A model generated the notes under the pieces. The model was not told where the DNA came from and did no database searches. It saw only the letters and a program-made list of their open reading frames with translations. 64,000 bases of DNA, taken from Desulfovibrio sp. (lineage in GTDB: Bacteria > Desulfobacterota > Desulfovibrionia > Desulfovibrionales > Desulfovibrionaceae). A program made the translations under genes and the position numbers. Positions 16,613-28,029 of this stretch are shown piece after piece (position 1 is the stretch's first letter; each line of letters opens with the position of its first letter). The stretch spans positions 62,001 through 126,000 of the forward strand of contig JACRDI010000042.1 in the NCBI GenBank assembly GCA_016218665.1. Reading direction: 5' to 3'.

Positions 16613-16688
16613 GGGCTCGTAGCTCAGTGGATAGAGCGCCGGACTACGAATCCGTAGGCCGCAGGTTCAAATCCTGCCGGGCCCACCA
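16613..16688 (+). tRNA. tRNA-Arg (anticodon ACG)
   Basis: Full cloverleaf of 76 bases with encoded CCA. Acceptor GGGCTCG pairs with CGGGCCC (one G-U), discriminator A, T-arm GCAGG-TTCAAAT-CCTGC, anticodon loop CTACGAA. The 27-43 pair is a C-U mismatch. The ACG anticodon implies A34-to-inosine editing. Confidence 0.96.
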
Positions 16689-16698
16689 CGCAAGCCCA

Positions 16699-16730
16699 GG
16701 CCGCCGTCGCAAGACGGCGGCCTTTTCGTT
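16699..16730 (+). terminator. Terminator after tRNA-Arg
   Basis: Perfect 10-bp stem GGCCGCCGTC / GACGGCGGCC with a GCAA tetraloop, followed by TTTTCGTTT. Confidence 0.92.
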
Positions 16731-16767
16731 TGCGTCGCGAATTGCTGCGTGTTTTTTTTCTTTCGCA

Positions 16768-16797
16768 TTGACGAATCAATATTTCCGGCGATAATAA
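16768..16797 (+). promoter_or_regulatory. Candidate sigma-70 promoter of the binding-protein/kinase operon
   Basis: TTGACG at 16768-16773 and an AT-rich -10 region (GATAAT at 16790-16795 with a 16-base spacer) in an AT-rich patch about 70 bases before the solute-binding protein start. Confidence 0.5.
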
Positions 16798-16866
16798 TCA
16801 AGGCGATTGTCCTCCCCCCGGACAAGGCGCGCGCATGGCGCGCAAACCCGCATCCAAGGCGGCTCA

Positions 16867-17735
16867 ATGTCCAGAGCCAGGATTCTGTTGTGGATCGTCC
16901 TCGGAGCCCTCGTTTCGGCGGGGATGCTCTCCCTGTACATGCGCCGGGCCGATGACGGCTCCCTTGAGCGCATCCGCAAGAGCGGCGTCATCCGCATCGG
17001 CTACGCCGTGGAGGCTCCCTACGCCTTTCTCACGCCAAGCGGCGAGGTCACGGGCCAGTCGCCCCTGGTTGCCCGGGCCGTTGCCCTTCGCCTGGGGGTG
17101 AAGCACGTGCAGTGGCGGCTGTCGGAGTTCGCAGACCTCATCGGCGAGCTCAAGGCCGGGCGCATCGACGTCATCGCCGCGGGCATGTTCATCACCCCGG
17201 AGCGCGCCGCCCAGGTGGCCTTCTCCGAGCCCATCTTCCACGTGCGGCCCGCGCTTCTGGTGGCCAAGGGCAACCCCAAGCGCCTGCACGACTTCGCCGA
17301 CGTGCTGGCCAATGAACGCGTGCGCATCGCCGTGCTCACCGGCGCGGTGGAGGCCGAAGCGCTGCTGCGCGCCGGATTGCCGGAGGGGCGCCTGGTCATG
17401 ATCCCGGATGCCCAGACCGGCCGCGCGGCCGTGGAAACGGGCATGGCCGACGGCCTGGCCCTGTCCTCGCCCACCATCAACTGGATGGCCGTGAGCGACC
17501 AGCTGGGACGCGCGGAGATCGCCCGGCCCTTCGACGAAGCGGGCATCGCCCTGGACGGGCGCTCCGGCTACGGGGCCTTCGCCTTCCGCAAGGAAGACCG
17601 GGCGCTGCTGGCCGCCTGGAACGCGGAGTTGAACGCGCTCAAGGCCGGGCCCGCCTTTTTGGACATCATGGACGACTTCGGCTTCGGGCCGGAGGAACTG
17701 CCGGGAAGCGTCACAACCAGGGAGCTGCTCTCGCA

Positions 17736-17739
<4 letters not shown>
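16867..17739 (+). CDS. Family 3 periplasmic solute-binding protein (sensor partner)
   Basis: A 290-residue protein with an uncleaved-looking N-terminal membrane segment ([20 protein letters not shown]) and a type II periplasmic binding domain: [39 protein letters not shown] is the classic family 3 opening, and [27 protein letters not shown] the second conserved block. No permease genes are nearby; instead it overlaps by four bases the hybrid histidine kinase downstream, so it probably presents a ligand to that kinase. The start is chosen from AAGGCGG upstream; an earlier in-frame ATG would remove the signal. Confidence 0.85.
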
Positions 17740-20302
<2,563 letters not shown>

Positions 20303-20306
<4 letters not shown>

Positions 20307-21394
20307 TCGCGCCAGCGCTCGCGGATGGCGATGATCTCGTCCTGGTTCTGGAAGAAGGCGTCCACCACGGCGGGGTCGAACTGCGTGCCGGACCCGCCGC
20401 GGATGAGCCCGCCGGCCTCCTCCGCGGTCATGGCCTTCTTGTAGGGGCGGTCGCTGCACAGGGCGTCGTACACGTCCACCACGGTGACGATGCGCGCCTC
20501 CAGGGGGATGTCCTCGCCGGAGAGGCCAAAGGGGTAGCCCTTGCCGTCCCAGCGCTCGTGGTGGCACAGGGCCAGAAGCCGCGCGAGCTTGAGCTGCTCG
20601 CTGCCGGCCATTTCGCGCATCAGGAGCGGGTCGGTGCAGAGGCGGTGGGCCTCGTCCTTGCTGTCCAGCGGGCCCAGTATCTCGCAGCCGTACACGCAGT
20701 GCCGGCGCATGATGTCCCATTCCTCCGGCGTGAGCTTGCCGGGTTTGAGCAGCACATCGTCGGGAATGCCGATCTTGCCCACGTCGTGCAGGGGCGCACA
20801 TTCGCCCAGCAGGTCGGCTTCGTCGTCGCACATGCCCATGGCCTTGCCCAGCAGGCGGCTTATCTGCCCCACGCGGATGACGTGGCGGCCGGTCTCGTTG
20901 TCCTTGTATTCCGCCGCGCGGGAAAGCCGCTGCATCACCTGGCGGCGGGTCTCCTCCAGCTCGCTGGTGCGCTCGCGCACAAGGCGTTCAAGCCCCTCCT
21001 GGTACTGCCTGTTCTCGCGGATGAGCCGGGCGCGCTCGAAAACCTTGTTCAGGGTGTAGTCGAGGATGCTCAGGTTGTGCAGCGGCTTGGTGATGAAGTC
21101 CCAGGCGCCCATGCGCATGGCCGAGAGGGCGTCCTCCACGATGCCGACGCCGGAGAGCACCACGATGGGCAGCTCCGGGGCCTCGGCCACGGCGTGCTTG
21201 ATGAAGGAGTAGCCGTCCATCACCGGCATGTTCAGGTCCACCACAACGGCCTGCACATGCTGGCGGTTGGCCAAAAGCAGGTCCAGCCCCTCCTGGCCGT
21301 TGCCGGCCTCGAGCGTCTCGAACTCCTGGTCCTCCAGGTGTGCGGTGAGCGAGCGCCGGAGGCCCGGCTCGTCGTCGATGATCAGGATGGTCAT
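20303..21394 (-). CDS. Response regulator with HD-GYP phosphodiesterase domain
   Basis: A 363-residue protein: receiver at 1-120 (phospho-acceptor Asp53 in [12 protein letters not shown], Lys in ITKPL), a coiled coil near 125-155, then an HD-GYP domain with HD at 203-204 ([14 protein letters not shown]), [11 protein letters not shown] at 278-288 and the downstream [15 protein letters not shown]. Complete metal-ligand and GYP motifs suggest an active cyclic-di-GMP phosphodiesterase. It overlaps the single-domain receiver gene upstream by four bases and belongs to the operon headed by the PAS kinase. Confidence 0.95.
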
Positions 21395-21786
21395 GGTCTC
21401 GCTCCGTTTGAGTTGAGGCGGTGGCGGATGCGTGCGAGCATCTGTTCCATGTCGCAGGGCTTGAAGAAGATGTCTGCCTCCTCAAGGCCGATGGCCTCAA
21501 GCTCGCGGTTCAGGGAGAAGTCCATGGAGCCCGTGTGCAGCACGAAGCGCCGGCACAGGCCGCGCTCATGCGCGCGCAGGATGAAGGCCTGGCCGTCCAT
21601 GCCGGGCAGGCGCATGTCCACGATGCAGAGATCGGCCTGTTCGCGCTCCAGCTCCAGCAGGGCTTCCTCGGCCGACTCGCAGGAGCGCAGGCCGAACTCG
21701 TCGTCGTAATCCTCCAAAAAATCCAGCAGAAGCTGGCGGATGCGCTCCTCGTCGTCGATGATCATGATGCGGGCCGGAGCGCTCAT
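21391..21786 (-). CDS. Single-domain response regulator
   Basis: A 131-residue CheY-like receiver: IMIIDDEERIRQLL acidic pocket, phospho-acceptor Asp57 in CIVDMRLPGMDG, and a late Lys (FFKPCDMEQML). No output domain. It sits between the PAS kinase and the HD-GYP regulator with four-base overlaps on each side, so it may be a phosphorelay intermediate or a competitor for phosphate in the same pathway. Confidence 0.93.
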   Translation of the reverse strand: MSAPARIMIIDDEERIRQLLLDFLEDYDDEFGLRSCESAEEALLELEREQADLCIVDMRLPGMDGQAFILRAHERGLCRRFVLHTGSMDFSLNRELEAIGLEEADIFFKPCDMEQMLARIRHRLNSNGARP

Positions 21787-24700
21787 GGCTGTTCTCCCAA
21801 GGCGCCGTCTATCGGCAGCTCGATGCTGAAGGTGGTGCCCGCACCGGGGTGCGAGGTGACGCTCATCCGGCCGCCGTGGCCCTTGGTGATGATGAAGTAG
21901 GACACGGACAGTCCAAGGCCGGTGCCAACGCCCGGCGGCTTGGTGGTGTAGAAGGGCTCGAACACGCGGCGCTGCACCTCGGGCGGCATGCCGGGGCCGT
22001 TGTCCTCGATGTCGATGCGCACGAAATCCCCGGTGTTTTGCACGCTGATGCCGATGCGCGGCTCGGCCTTGGGCGGGTCTGTGGCGGCCAGGGCCTGGGC
22101 GGAGTTGCGCAGAAGGTTCAGCAGCACCTGCTCGATTTCCGTCTCGGTGCAGTTCACCACGGGCAGGTCGTCGCCGTAGTTGCGCTCGATCTTGATGCGC
22201 TTGAAGTCGTAGCTCTTCTTCAGGTCATAGTCGCTGCCGGCCAGGGCCACGGCCTTGTCCACTATGGCCGGCAGGTCGCACACCTTGCGGCGCGATTCGC
22301 TGGAGCGGCTGAAGTCGAGCATGTGGCGGATGATGGCCGAGGCGCGCACCGCGGCGGACTGGATGTCCTCGATGAACACGTCGAGCTTTCTGGCCTGCAT
22401 GTACTGCTTGAACAGCTCCATATCGAGCCCGAGGCCGGCGGCCACCTCGGCGTTCTTCTTGAAGTCGGGCCGGGTGCGCTGCACCAGGTTCTGGGCCGCC
22501 TGCAGCACTATGCCCAGGGGGTTGTTGATCTCGTGCGCGATGCCCGCGGCGATGCCGCCCACGGAGATCATCTTTTCGGTCTGGATCATCATCTCCTGCA
22601 TCTTCTTCAGCTCGGTCACGTCGCGCACCAGTCCCAGGATGTAGCGCTTGGAGCCGATGGTGACGATGTGGCAGGAGATGGCGCACTGCAGAAGCTGCCC
22701 GTCCTTGCGGCGGCCCGCGAACTCGTAGTTCTCCACGTGGCCTTCCGCGCTCAGCAGCTCGTGCAGGGCTATGCGGACGGCGTCGCTGGCGTAGAAGGTC
22801 ACTTCCTTGGTGTCGCGGCCCAGCAGCTCCATGTCCGAGTAGCCGGAGAGCTTCTGGAAGGCCTCGTTCACGTCGGCGAAGCGGTTGTCCTCCATGTCCA
22901 CCAGGGCCATGGCCTCGGGCGAGTAGCGGAACAGGCGCGAGAAGCGCTCCTCCGACTGCTTGAGCTGCTCCTCGGCCTCAAGCCGCTCGGTGATGTCCTG
23001 GAACATGCCGAGCACGCCCACGGCCTGGCCGGAGTCGCCAAGAAGGGGCAGCTTGCTGGTTTCCAGCCAGTGCTGCCGTCCGTCCTCCAGCTCCAGGGGC
23101 TCGATGTACCGCAGCTTCGGCTTCAGGGTGCGCATCACCTCCTGGTCGTCCAGGCGATAGTGGGCGCTGGCTTCCTGCGGCATGGGCAGGTCGAAGTCGG
23201 ACTTGCCGATGACCTCCTGGGGCGAGCGGAAGCCGATGGAGTTGGCGAAAGCCTCGTTGCAGCCGAGGAAGATGCAGTCGCGGTCCTTCCAGAAAATGCT
23301 CACCGGCACGGTGTTCAGGATGCTTTCAAGCAACTGCCGGTTCTCGTGCAGCTCGCGCTCGGCCCTGGTGCGCTCGGTCACGTCGCGGGCCACGGTCATG
23401 CGGTATCGGGCTTCGCCAATCTCCATGATCTGGCTGGAGAGCGACAGGGTCATCTCTGCGCCGTTGCTGTTGCGGCCCTGCACCTCCACGTTCAGGGCGT
23501 GGCCGTCGTGCTTCACCCGCTCGCTGATCTCCTGCAACTGGTCGGGGTCGGTGTAGAACCCAAGCTCGGCCATGGTTTTGCCGAGGACCTCTTCGCGGTC
23601 CACGCCGTGGACCTCGGTGAAGGTGTCGTTCACGTCCACAATGACGCCCGTTTCCAGGTCAGAAAGGACGATGCTGTCGGGCGAGAGGCGGAACAGGCTG
23701 GAGAAGCGCTCCTCGGACTGGTGCAGCAGCTCCAGGGCGCGCATGCGCTCGGTGATGTCCTCCAGGGTGGCCACCACGCCGTGGGCCTCGCGCCCCTCCA
23801 CCACAAGGGGGGTGGCGCTCAGGTACAGGGCCTTGCGCTCGCCGCCGGGGTGGGAATACCAGGTCAGCAGCCCGACGATGGACGTGAGCTGGGCCAGCAC
23901 CCTGGCGATGGGGGATGCGTCCCCTTGAAGCAGCCCGCCCTCGGAGTCCTCCAGGGGGATGAACTGCGGCAGGGGCGAGTCGTGGTCGAGCCCCAGGATG
24001 CTGCGGGCCTGCCTGTTCATGTACTGGGGCCGGCCGGAAAGCCCGAAGGTGACCACGCCCACCGGGGAAAGCTCCACCAGTGCGCGGTGGTCGGCCTCGG
24101 AGCTGCGCAGGCTGGCCATGACGCGGCGCAGGGCGCCCAGGGCCAGCGCCACCAGCGCCAGCGTCACCAGGGCGATGGTGCCGCTGACGGTGGCCAGGTG
24201 CGTGGCCGGGGCCAGCACCTCGTCCTCGTCGGCCTCCAGCACCAGCACCCAGCCGGTCGTCTCGTTTGTGCGCGTAAAGCAGATGTGGCGCTTGCCGGCC
24301 CGCTGGAAGCGGTGCGGCGTGTCGGACTTGGCCTGCGCAAGCAGCTCCGGCACGTGGGCCCCCGTGCCGAAGGCCCCCGGCGGCGCCCAGGGAGGCAGCC
24401 CCAGCAGCGCTCCGTCGCTGTTCAGGAAGTAGGCCCCGCCGCTCTTGCCGATGCGCGAGTCGTTCAGCATGTAGCGGGCGAACTGCTCGGTGTGGATGAT
24501 GCCCACCACCACGCCCAGGACGGTTCCTTCCGGAGAGCGGATGGGGGTGGAGACCACCAGGATGGGCCTGCCCGTGACGCGGGAGGCGTTGATTGTGGAC
24601 AGTGTCGGGTGGCCGTCGCGCGCGCGGAGGAAGTAGTCCCGGTCGGAAAGGTCTATGCTCCCCGGCAGGGTCGGGTCACTGGCGAGCACCAGGCGTCCTT

Positions 24701-25064
24701 GCATGTCCATGAGGTACACCCGCTCAAAGGCCCCGCCGCGCACGTAGCTCTCCATCTTGCGCTGGCCGGCCACCCGCGCGGAGCGGCCGATGTAGGTGTC
24801 CTCCAGGGCAAGCCGCAGCACGTCCTCCTGGGCCACAAGGTTCACCTGCATGCCCATGTCCCGCGCCTGGGACGAGATCTCGCGGTCAAGAAAGTTCAAG
24901 GCCTGGGCAATCTGTCCGTTGACCAGATTTTCCACCGTGCCCCTGGTGTAGTAGTAGACCACCAGCGTGGTGACGAGCACGCCCAGGGCCACAGTGGTCA
25001 TAACCGGGGCCAGGTAGCGGTCCAGCCGGAGGCGCCGGGAGAAGGAGCCGTCGGCCCAGGTCAC
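21783..25064 (-). CDS. Membrane PAS-domain sensor histidine kinase (dCache)
   Basis: Large sensor kinase of about 1093 residues. After a membrane segment (YLAPVMTTVALGVLVTTLVVYYY) there is a periplasmic dCache-type sensor (GGAFERVYLMDMQGRLVLASD, LSDRDYFLRARDG, GRPILVVSTPI), a second membrane segment (LVTLALVALALGAL), then four PAS blocks, a HisKA site in GIAAGIAHEINNPLGIV and a HATPase domain (NLLRNSAQAL, DNGPGMPP, GVGTGLGLSVSYFII). The start is GTG at 25064 (VTWADGSF), overlapping the small upstream gene by four bases (GTGA); no good ribosome site, so translational coupling is likely. The frame stays open further upstream but overlaps that gene. Confidence 0.93.
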   Translation of the reverse strand: MTWADGSFSRRLRLDRYLAPVMTTVALGVLVTTLVVYYYTRGTVENLVNGQIAQALNFLDREISSQARDMGMQVNLVAQEDVLRLALEDTYIGRSARVAGQRKMESYVRGGAFERVYLMDMQGRLVLASDPTLPGSIDLSDRDYFLRARDGHPTLSTINASRVTGRPILVVSTPIRSPEGTVLGVVVGIIHTEQFARYMLNDSRIGKSGGAYFLNSDGALLGLPPWAPPGAFGTGAHVPELLAQAKSDTPHRFQRAGKRHICFTRTNETTGWVLVLEADEDEVLAPATHLATVSGTIALVTLALVALALGALRRVMASLRSSEADHRALVELSPVGVVTFGLSGRPQYMNRQARSILGLDHDSPLPQFIPLEDSEGGLLQGDASPIARVLAQLTSIVGLLTWYSHPGGERKALYLSATPLVVEGREAHGVVATLEDITERMRALELLHQSEERFSSLFRLSPDSIVLSDLETGVIVDVNDTFTEVHGVDREEVLGKTMAELGFYTDPDQLQEISERVKHDGHALNVEVQGRNSNGAEMTLSLSSQIMEIGEARYRMTVARDVTERTRAERELHENRQLLESILNTVPVSIFWKDRDCIFLGCNEAFANSIGFRSPQEVIGKSDFDLPMPQEASAHYRLDDQEVMRTLKPKLRYIEPLELEDGRQHWLETSKLPLLGDSGQAVGVLGMFQDITERLEAEEQLKQSEERFSRLFRYSPEAMALVDMEDNRFADVNEAFQKLSGYSDMELLGRDTKEVTFYASDAVRIALHELLSAEGHVENYEFAGRRKDGQLLQCAISCHIVTIGSKRYILGLVRDVTELKKMQEMMIQTEKMISVGGIAAGIAHEINNPLGIVLQAAQNLVQRTRPDFKKNAEVAAGLGLDMELFKQYMQARKLDVFIEDIQSAAVRASAIIRHMLDFSRSSESRRKVCDLPAIVDKAVALAGSDYDLKKSYDFKRIKIERNYGDDLPVVNCTETEIEQVLLNLLRNSAQALAATDPPKAEPRIGISVQNTGDFVRIDIEDNGPGMPPEVQRRVFEPFYTTKPPGVGTGLGLSVSYFIITKGHGGRMSVTSHPGAGTTFSIELPIDGALGEQP

Positions 25065-25273
25065 TTGATCACCACGCCGGCGGCGTTGATGATTTCGTAG
25101 GGAATCTGCTGGCCGAGACGTTCGGCCGTCTTGAGGTTCACGAATATGGCGCCCTTGAGGTGCGGCTGCGCCAGGCAGGCCTGGGCGGCGGCGTCCGCAT
25201 CTTGCGCAGCGCCCGCACGCGGCAGGCACGCAAGAACGAGGACGGCACAAATCAGGGCCTGGAGCCGGTGCAT
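25061..25273 (-). CDS. Truncated ABC-binding-protein paralogue (signal peptide plus C-terminus)
   Basis: A 70-residue protein with an intact signal peptide (MHRLQALICAVLVLACLPRAGAAQ) followed by only about 45 residues. Its tail, from GAIFVNLKTAERLGQQ to AAGVVIK, aligns almost residue for residue with the C-terminus of the full-length binding protein encoded just upstream (GTVYLNLRTAERL ... AAGVLVK). It therefore looks like an internally deleted duplicate. It keeps a ribosome-binding site and overlaps the kinase start by four bases, so it may survive because its translation delivers ribosomes to the kinase gene. Confidence 0.75.
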   Translation of the reverse strand: MHRLQALICAVLVLACLPRAGAAQDADAAAQACLAQPHLKGAIFVNLKTAERLGQQIPYEIINAAGVVIK

Positions 25274-25385
25274 ACATGCTCCCGCTGGTTCAATCTGTTG
25301 CGTGCGACTGGCGGGGGGGGAACCTACAGAACTGCTTAGCCAAACGGCGGGCATCTGTCCAGCATCGCGGCATTCTTTGCCGCGG

Positions 25386-26444
25386 CTACTTCACGAGCAC
25401 ACCGGCGGCTTCGATGATCTCGTAGGGAATGGAGAGGCGCAGGCGTTCGGCGGTTCTGAGGTTCAGGTACACCGTGCCGCGCTGGTTTACGCGCACGGGC
25501 TGCTGGCTGGCGGGAACCCTGCGCTCCAGGAACAACCGCGTCATGCTGCCGGCCAGGAAGCCCTGCTCGTGGCCGGACTCCAGCACGCCGCAGAGGATTC
25601 CGTGCTGGGTGACGTAGTCGGTGAAGCCCACCGTGGGCAGGCGGTTGTTGGCGTTGGTCCAGGCCATCACCGTTTCCATCGGCACGGTGGCCCCGGTCCT
25701 CTCGTCTCGCAGGGAGTGGTAGAGCACCAGGGCCAGGGCGTCGGCGCTGGCCTGGGCCCTGCGCACCTTGCTCTGCCACTGCTGGAAGGTGCCCGTCGTG
25801 CCAAGGGGGCCGAGGGCCAGGGCGTACGGGCCGGAATGGGCCAGATCCTCGCGCACATCCGCCAGGATGAAGGCGCTGGTCTCGGAATCGTCGGTAAGGA
25901 GCACGGCGCGCCGGGCCTTGGGCGCTATCCTCTGGAGCAGGTCGAAGCTCTGGCGGAAGTGCCAGCGCTCCCGCACGCCGGAGACGTTGGACGCGGGATA
26001 TCCGTACAGGGACAGGGGCGCGTTGACCCCGCAGAAGAACACCTGCGGGGCTGCGCGGCCCTTCAGGTACGGAACCACCAAATACTGCTGGGCGGCGTCG
26101 TCGGAGGCGATGACCGCCTGGGGCCTGCTCGCTTCGATGTATTCCGCCAGGGCCTTGGCCTTGGCCTTCAGGCTCTCCGGATCCTGGTCGCGCTTGGCGT
26201 CCAGGTACAGGTGCTCCAGCGTCACGCGGGCGCCGCGCAGGGCCTCCTGCACGCCCTGGCCCACCGTCCTGGACCAGGCGTGGTCCGGGCTGTAGCTGTG
26301 CACCATCAGCACCAGCTGCGGGGCGTCGGGGTTTTCCGCTCCTGGCCCGGCAGCCAGGGCCGCGCCCGGCCCGCCGCCGGCAAGGGCGGCGTGGGCGGCA
26401 AAGGCGGCCAGAACGGCGAAGGCGATGAGGCGGAAGGGGCCCAT
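25386..26444 (-). CDS. ABC-type substrate-binding protein (PF04392-like)
   Basis: Exported protein of 352 residues with a signal peptide (FRLIAFAVLAAFAAHAALA). The body has the ABC substrate-binding layout: QLVLMVHSYSPDHAWSRTVGQGVQEALRG at the start, AIEASRPQAVIASDDAAQQYLVVPY, and FFCGVNAPLSLYGYP. This family often accompanies sensor kinases that lack a transporter, and no permease or ATPase is nearby; a periplasmic ligand-presenting role for the adjacent PAS kinase is the likely reading. A shrunken paralogue lies between it and the kinase. Confidence 0.87.
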   Translation of the reverse strand: MGPFRLIAFAVLAAFAAHAALAGGGPGAALAAGPGAENPDAPQLVLMVHSYSPDHAWSRTVGQGVQEALRGARVTLEHLYLDAKRDQDPESLKAKAKALAEYIEASRPQAVIASDDAAQQYLVVPYLKGRAAPQVFFCGVNAPLSLYGYPASNVSGVRERWHFRQSFDLLQRIAPKARRAVLLTDDSETSAFILADVREDLAHSGPYALALGPLGTTGTFQQWQSKVRRAQASADALALVLYHSLRDERTGATVPMETVMAWTNANNRLPTVGFTDYVTQHGILCGVLESGHEQGFLAGSMTRLFLERRVPASQQPVRVNQRGTVYLNLRTAERLRLSIPYEIIEAAGVLVK

Positions 26445-26502
26445 GGGTGTTCTCCGCGGGGTGCAGCGCTACGGTGGCGATCCCCGTGGAGGGGACCGGT
26501 TC

Positions 26503-26514
26503 TTATACGTATAA
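26503..26514. promoter_or_regulatory. AT-rich 12-base palindrome upstream of the binding-protein gene
   Basis: TTATACGTATAA, a perfect palindrome about 60 bases before the binding-protein start in an otherwise GC-rich gap. It could be a -10 region (TATACG/TATAAG readings) or a repressor site. Confidence 0.4.
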
Positions 26515-26616
26515 CACTTGTTTGCGAAGCATGTCCAGGCATATCGAGGCTTCCGGGAGGGGGGCGTTCTCCCCACGCGTGAGCGCGCGCCGGGGCGGGC
26601 GGACTGGCCGAGGCCC

Positions 26617-28020
26617 CTAGTGCGCTAACGGAAGCCGCACCAGGAGGGTGGTCTCCCCTGGCGTGGAGGAGTCGAGGAGCACGTCTCCGCCGTGGGCCCT
26701 GGCCACCATGCGCGCGGAGTAGGTGCCCAGGCCGGTGCCCGTGGCCTTGCCGCTGGTGGCGTACTTCTCGAAGAAACGCTCGCGCATTTCCGAGGGCACG
26801 GCGCCGGCGTTGACGACGCGCACCTCGGCCATGGCCCCGCCGCTTGCGCCCAGGCGCACGGTTGCGTCCTGGGGCGAGGCTTCCACCGCGTTCTTGACGA
26901 GGTTGCCCAGCATGGACAGGCAGAGCAGCTCGTCGCCGCGCACGGGCATGGCCTGCTCCGGCAGGGCGGTCTCGATGCGCACGCCGTACGCGTTCCCCAG
27001 CGCGGAAGCCTGGCGCGCGCACTGGCTGACGACGCTGCGCAGGTCGAAGGAGCCTTGCGGCAGTTCGTACGCGCCCGTCTCCATCTTGAACAGGTCAAGG
27101 GACAGGTTGACCATGCCCAGCATGCGGGTGCCCGCGTCGCGGATGAGGGTGATGTATTCGCGCTGCTGGTCCGTGAGGTTGTCGTCCATGAGCAGCAGCT
27201 CCGGCAGGGCGGTGAAGGCCGAGAGCGGGGTCTTCAGGTCGTGCCGGGCGATGCGCTCCACGTCGTCGCGGAAGTGCTCCATCTTCACCCGCTGGCTGAT
27301 GTCCACCGCGGTGAAGAGGATGGCCGCGGCCTCCACCGGGGCCCAGTGCAGCACCCAGTGCCTGCCGTGGGCGGCCACCTGCCGGGAGCTGCCGGCGGCC
27401 ATGAGCTCCGCCCCGCCCTGGCGCAGCTCGGCCAGCAGATTCTCCGGAATGAGCGGTCCGGCGCAGGGCGTTCCCGGCCTGTAGCCCAGGGCCTGGGCCA
27501 GCTGGTTGCTCGCGGCGATGCGCTCCGTCTCCAGCTCGGCCAGCACCGAGGGCGAGGGGGCGGCGTCGAGCATGAGCTCGTTGAGCCGCCGCTGGCGGGA
27601 AAGCTCCCGCCGCAGGTGCAGGGCCTGGGCCGCGCGGGCCAGGGTCTCCTTGAGGATCTTCGGGTCCAGGGGCTTGGTGATGTAGCCCGAAATGCCCAGG
27701 GCCACGGCCCGGCGCAGGATGGCCGCGTCGTCGAAGGAGGTGAGCAGTACCAGGGGAACGTCGGGGTTCATGGCGCGCAGCGCCTTGGCCAGCTCAAGGC
27801 CGTCCATGCCCGGCATGCTCACGTCGGTTATGACCACGTCGGGCTGGTTGAGGGCGTAGGAGAAGAGCCCCTCCTGCCCGCCCGGCGCCATGTGCAGCGC
27901 GCGCAGCCCGCCTTCCAGCATTCCCTGGAGCTGCATGCGGATCAGCTCGTCGTCGTCCACCACGAGGACGCTGAGTTCGCGCAGCATGGCCAGCAGCTGG
28001 CGCGCATTGGCGGTCAGCAT
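26617..28020 (-). CDS. Response regulator-histidine kinase with N-terminal receiver
   Basis: Soluble protein of 467 residues: receiver at about 15-130 (Asp66 in VVITDVSMPGMDG, Lys in GYITKPL), a PAS-like middle (about 150-245), HisKA with H260 in RIARHDLKTPLSAF, and a HATPase domain (LVKNAVEASP, GKATGTGLGTYSARMVARAHGG). No membrane segment. The reversed order (receiver first) suggests it is phosphorylated by another kinase and relays onwards. It starts nine bases after the EAL/HDOD gene stop, so the two are probably co-transcribed. Confidence 0.93.
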   Translation of the reverse strand: MLTANARQLLAMLRELSVLVVDDDELIRMQLQGMLEGGLRALHMAPGGQEGLFSYALNQPDVVITDVSMPGMDGLELAKALRAMNPDVPLVLLTSFDDAAILRRAVALGISGYITKPLDPKILKETLARAAQALHLRRELSRQRRLNELMLDAAPSPSVLAELETERIAASNQLAQALGYRPGTPCAGPLIPENLLAELRQGGAELMAAGSSRQVAAHGRHWVLHWAPVEAAAILFTAVDISQRVKMEHFRDDVERIARHDLKTPLSAFTALPELLLMDDNLTDQQREYITLIRDAGTRMLGMVNLSLDLFKMETGAYELPQGSFDLRSVVSQCARQASALGNAYGVRIETALPEQAMPVRGDELLCLSMLGNLVKNAVEASPQDATVRLGASGGAMAEVRVVNAGAVPSEMRERFFEKYATSGKATGTGLGTYSARMVARAHGGDVLLDSSTPGETTLLVRLPLAH

Positions 28021-28029
28021 GGCCGCGGC

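Noticed and set aside
16570-16794. Small plus-strand frame across tRNA-Arg
   Set aside because: Translation of a tRNA gene and its terminator; not a protein.
21849-25100. Long plus-strand open frame (1083 codons) opposite the PAS kinase
   Set aside because: Shadow frame; the minus strand carries unmistakable kinase and PAS motifs over the same stretch.
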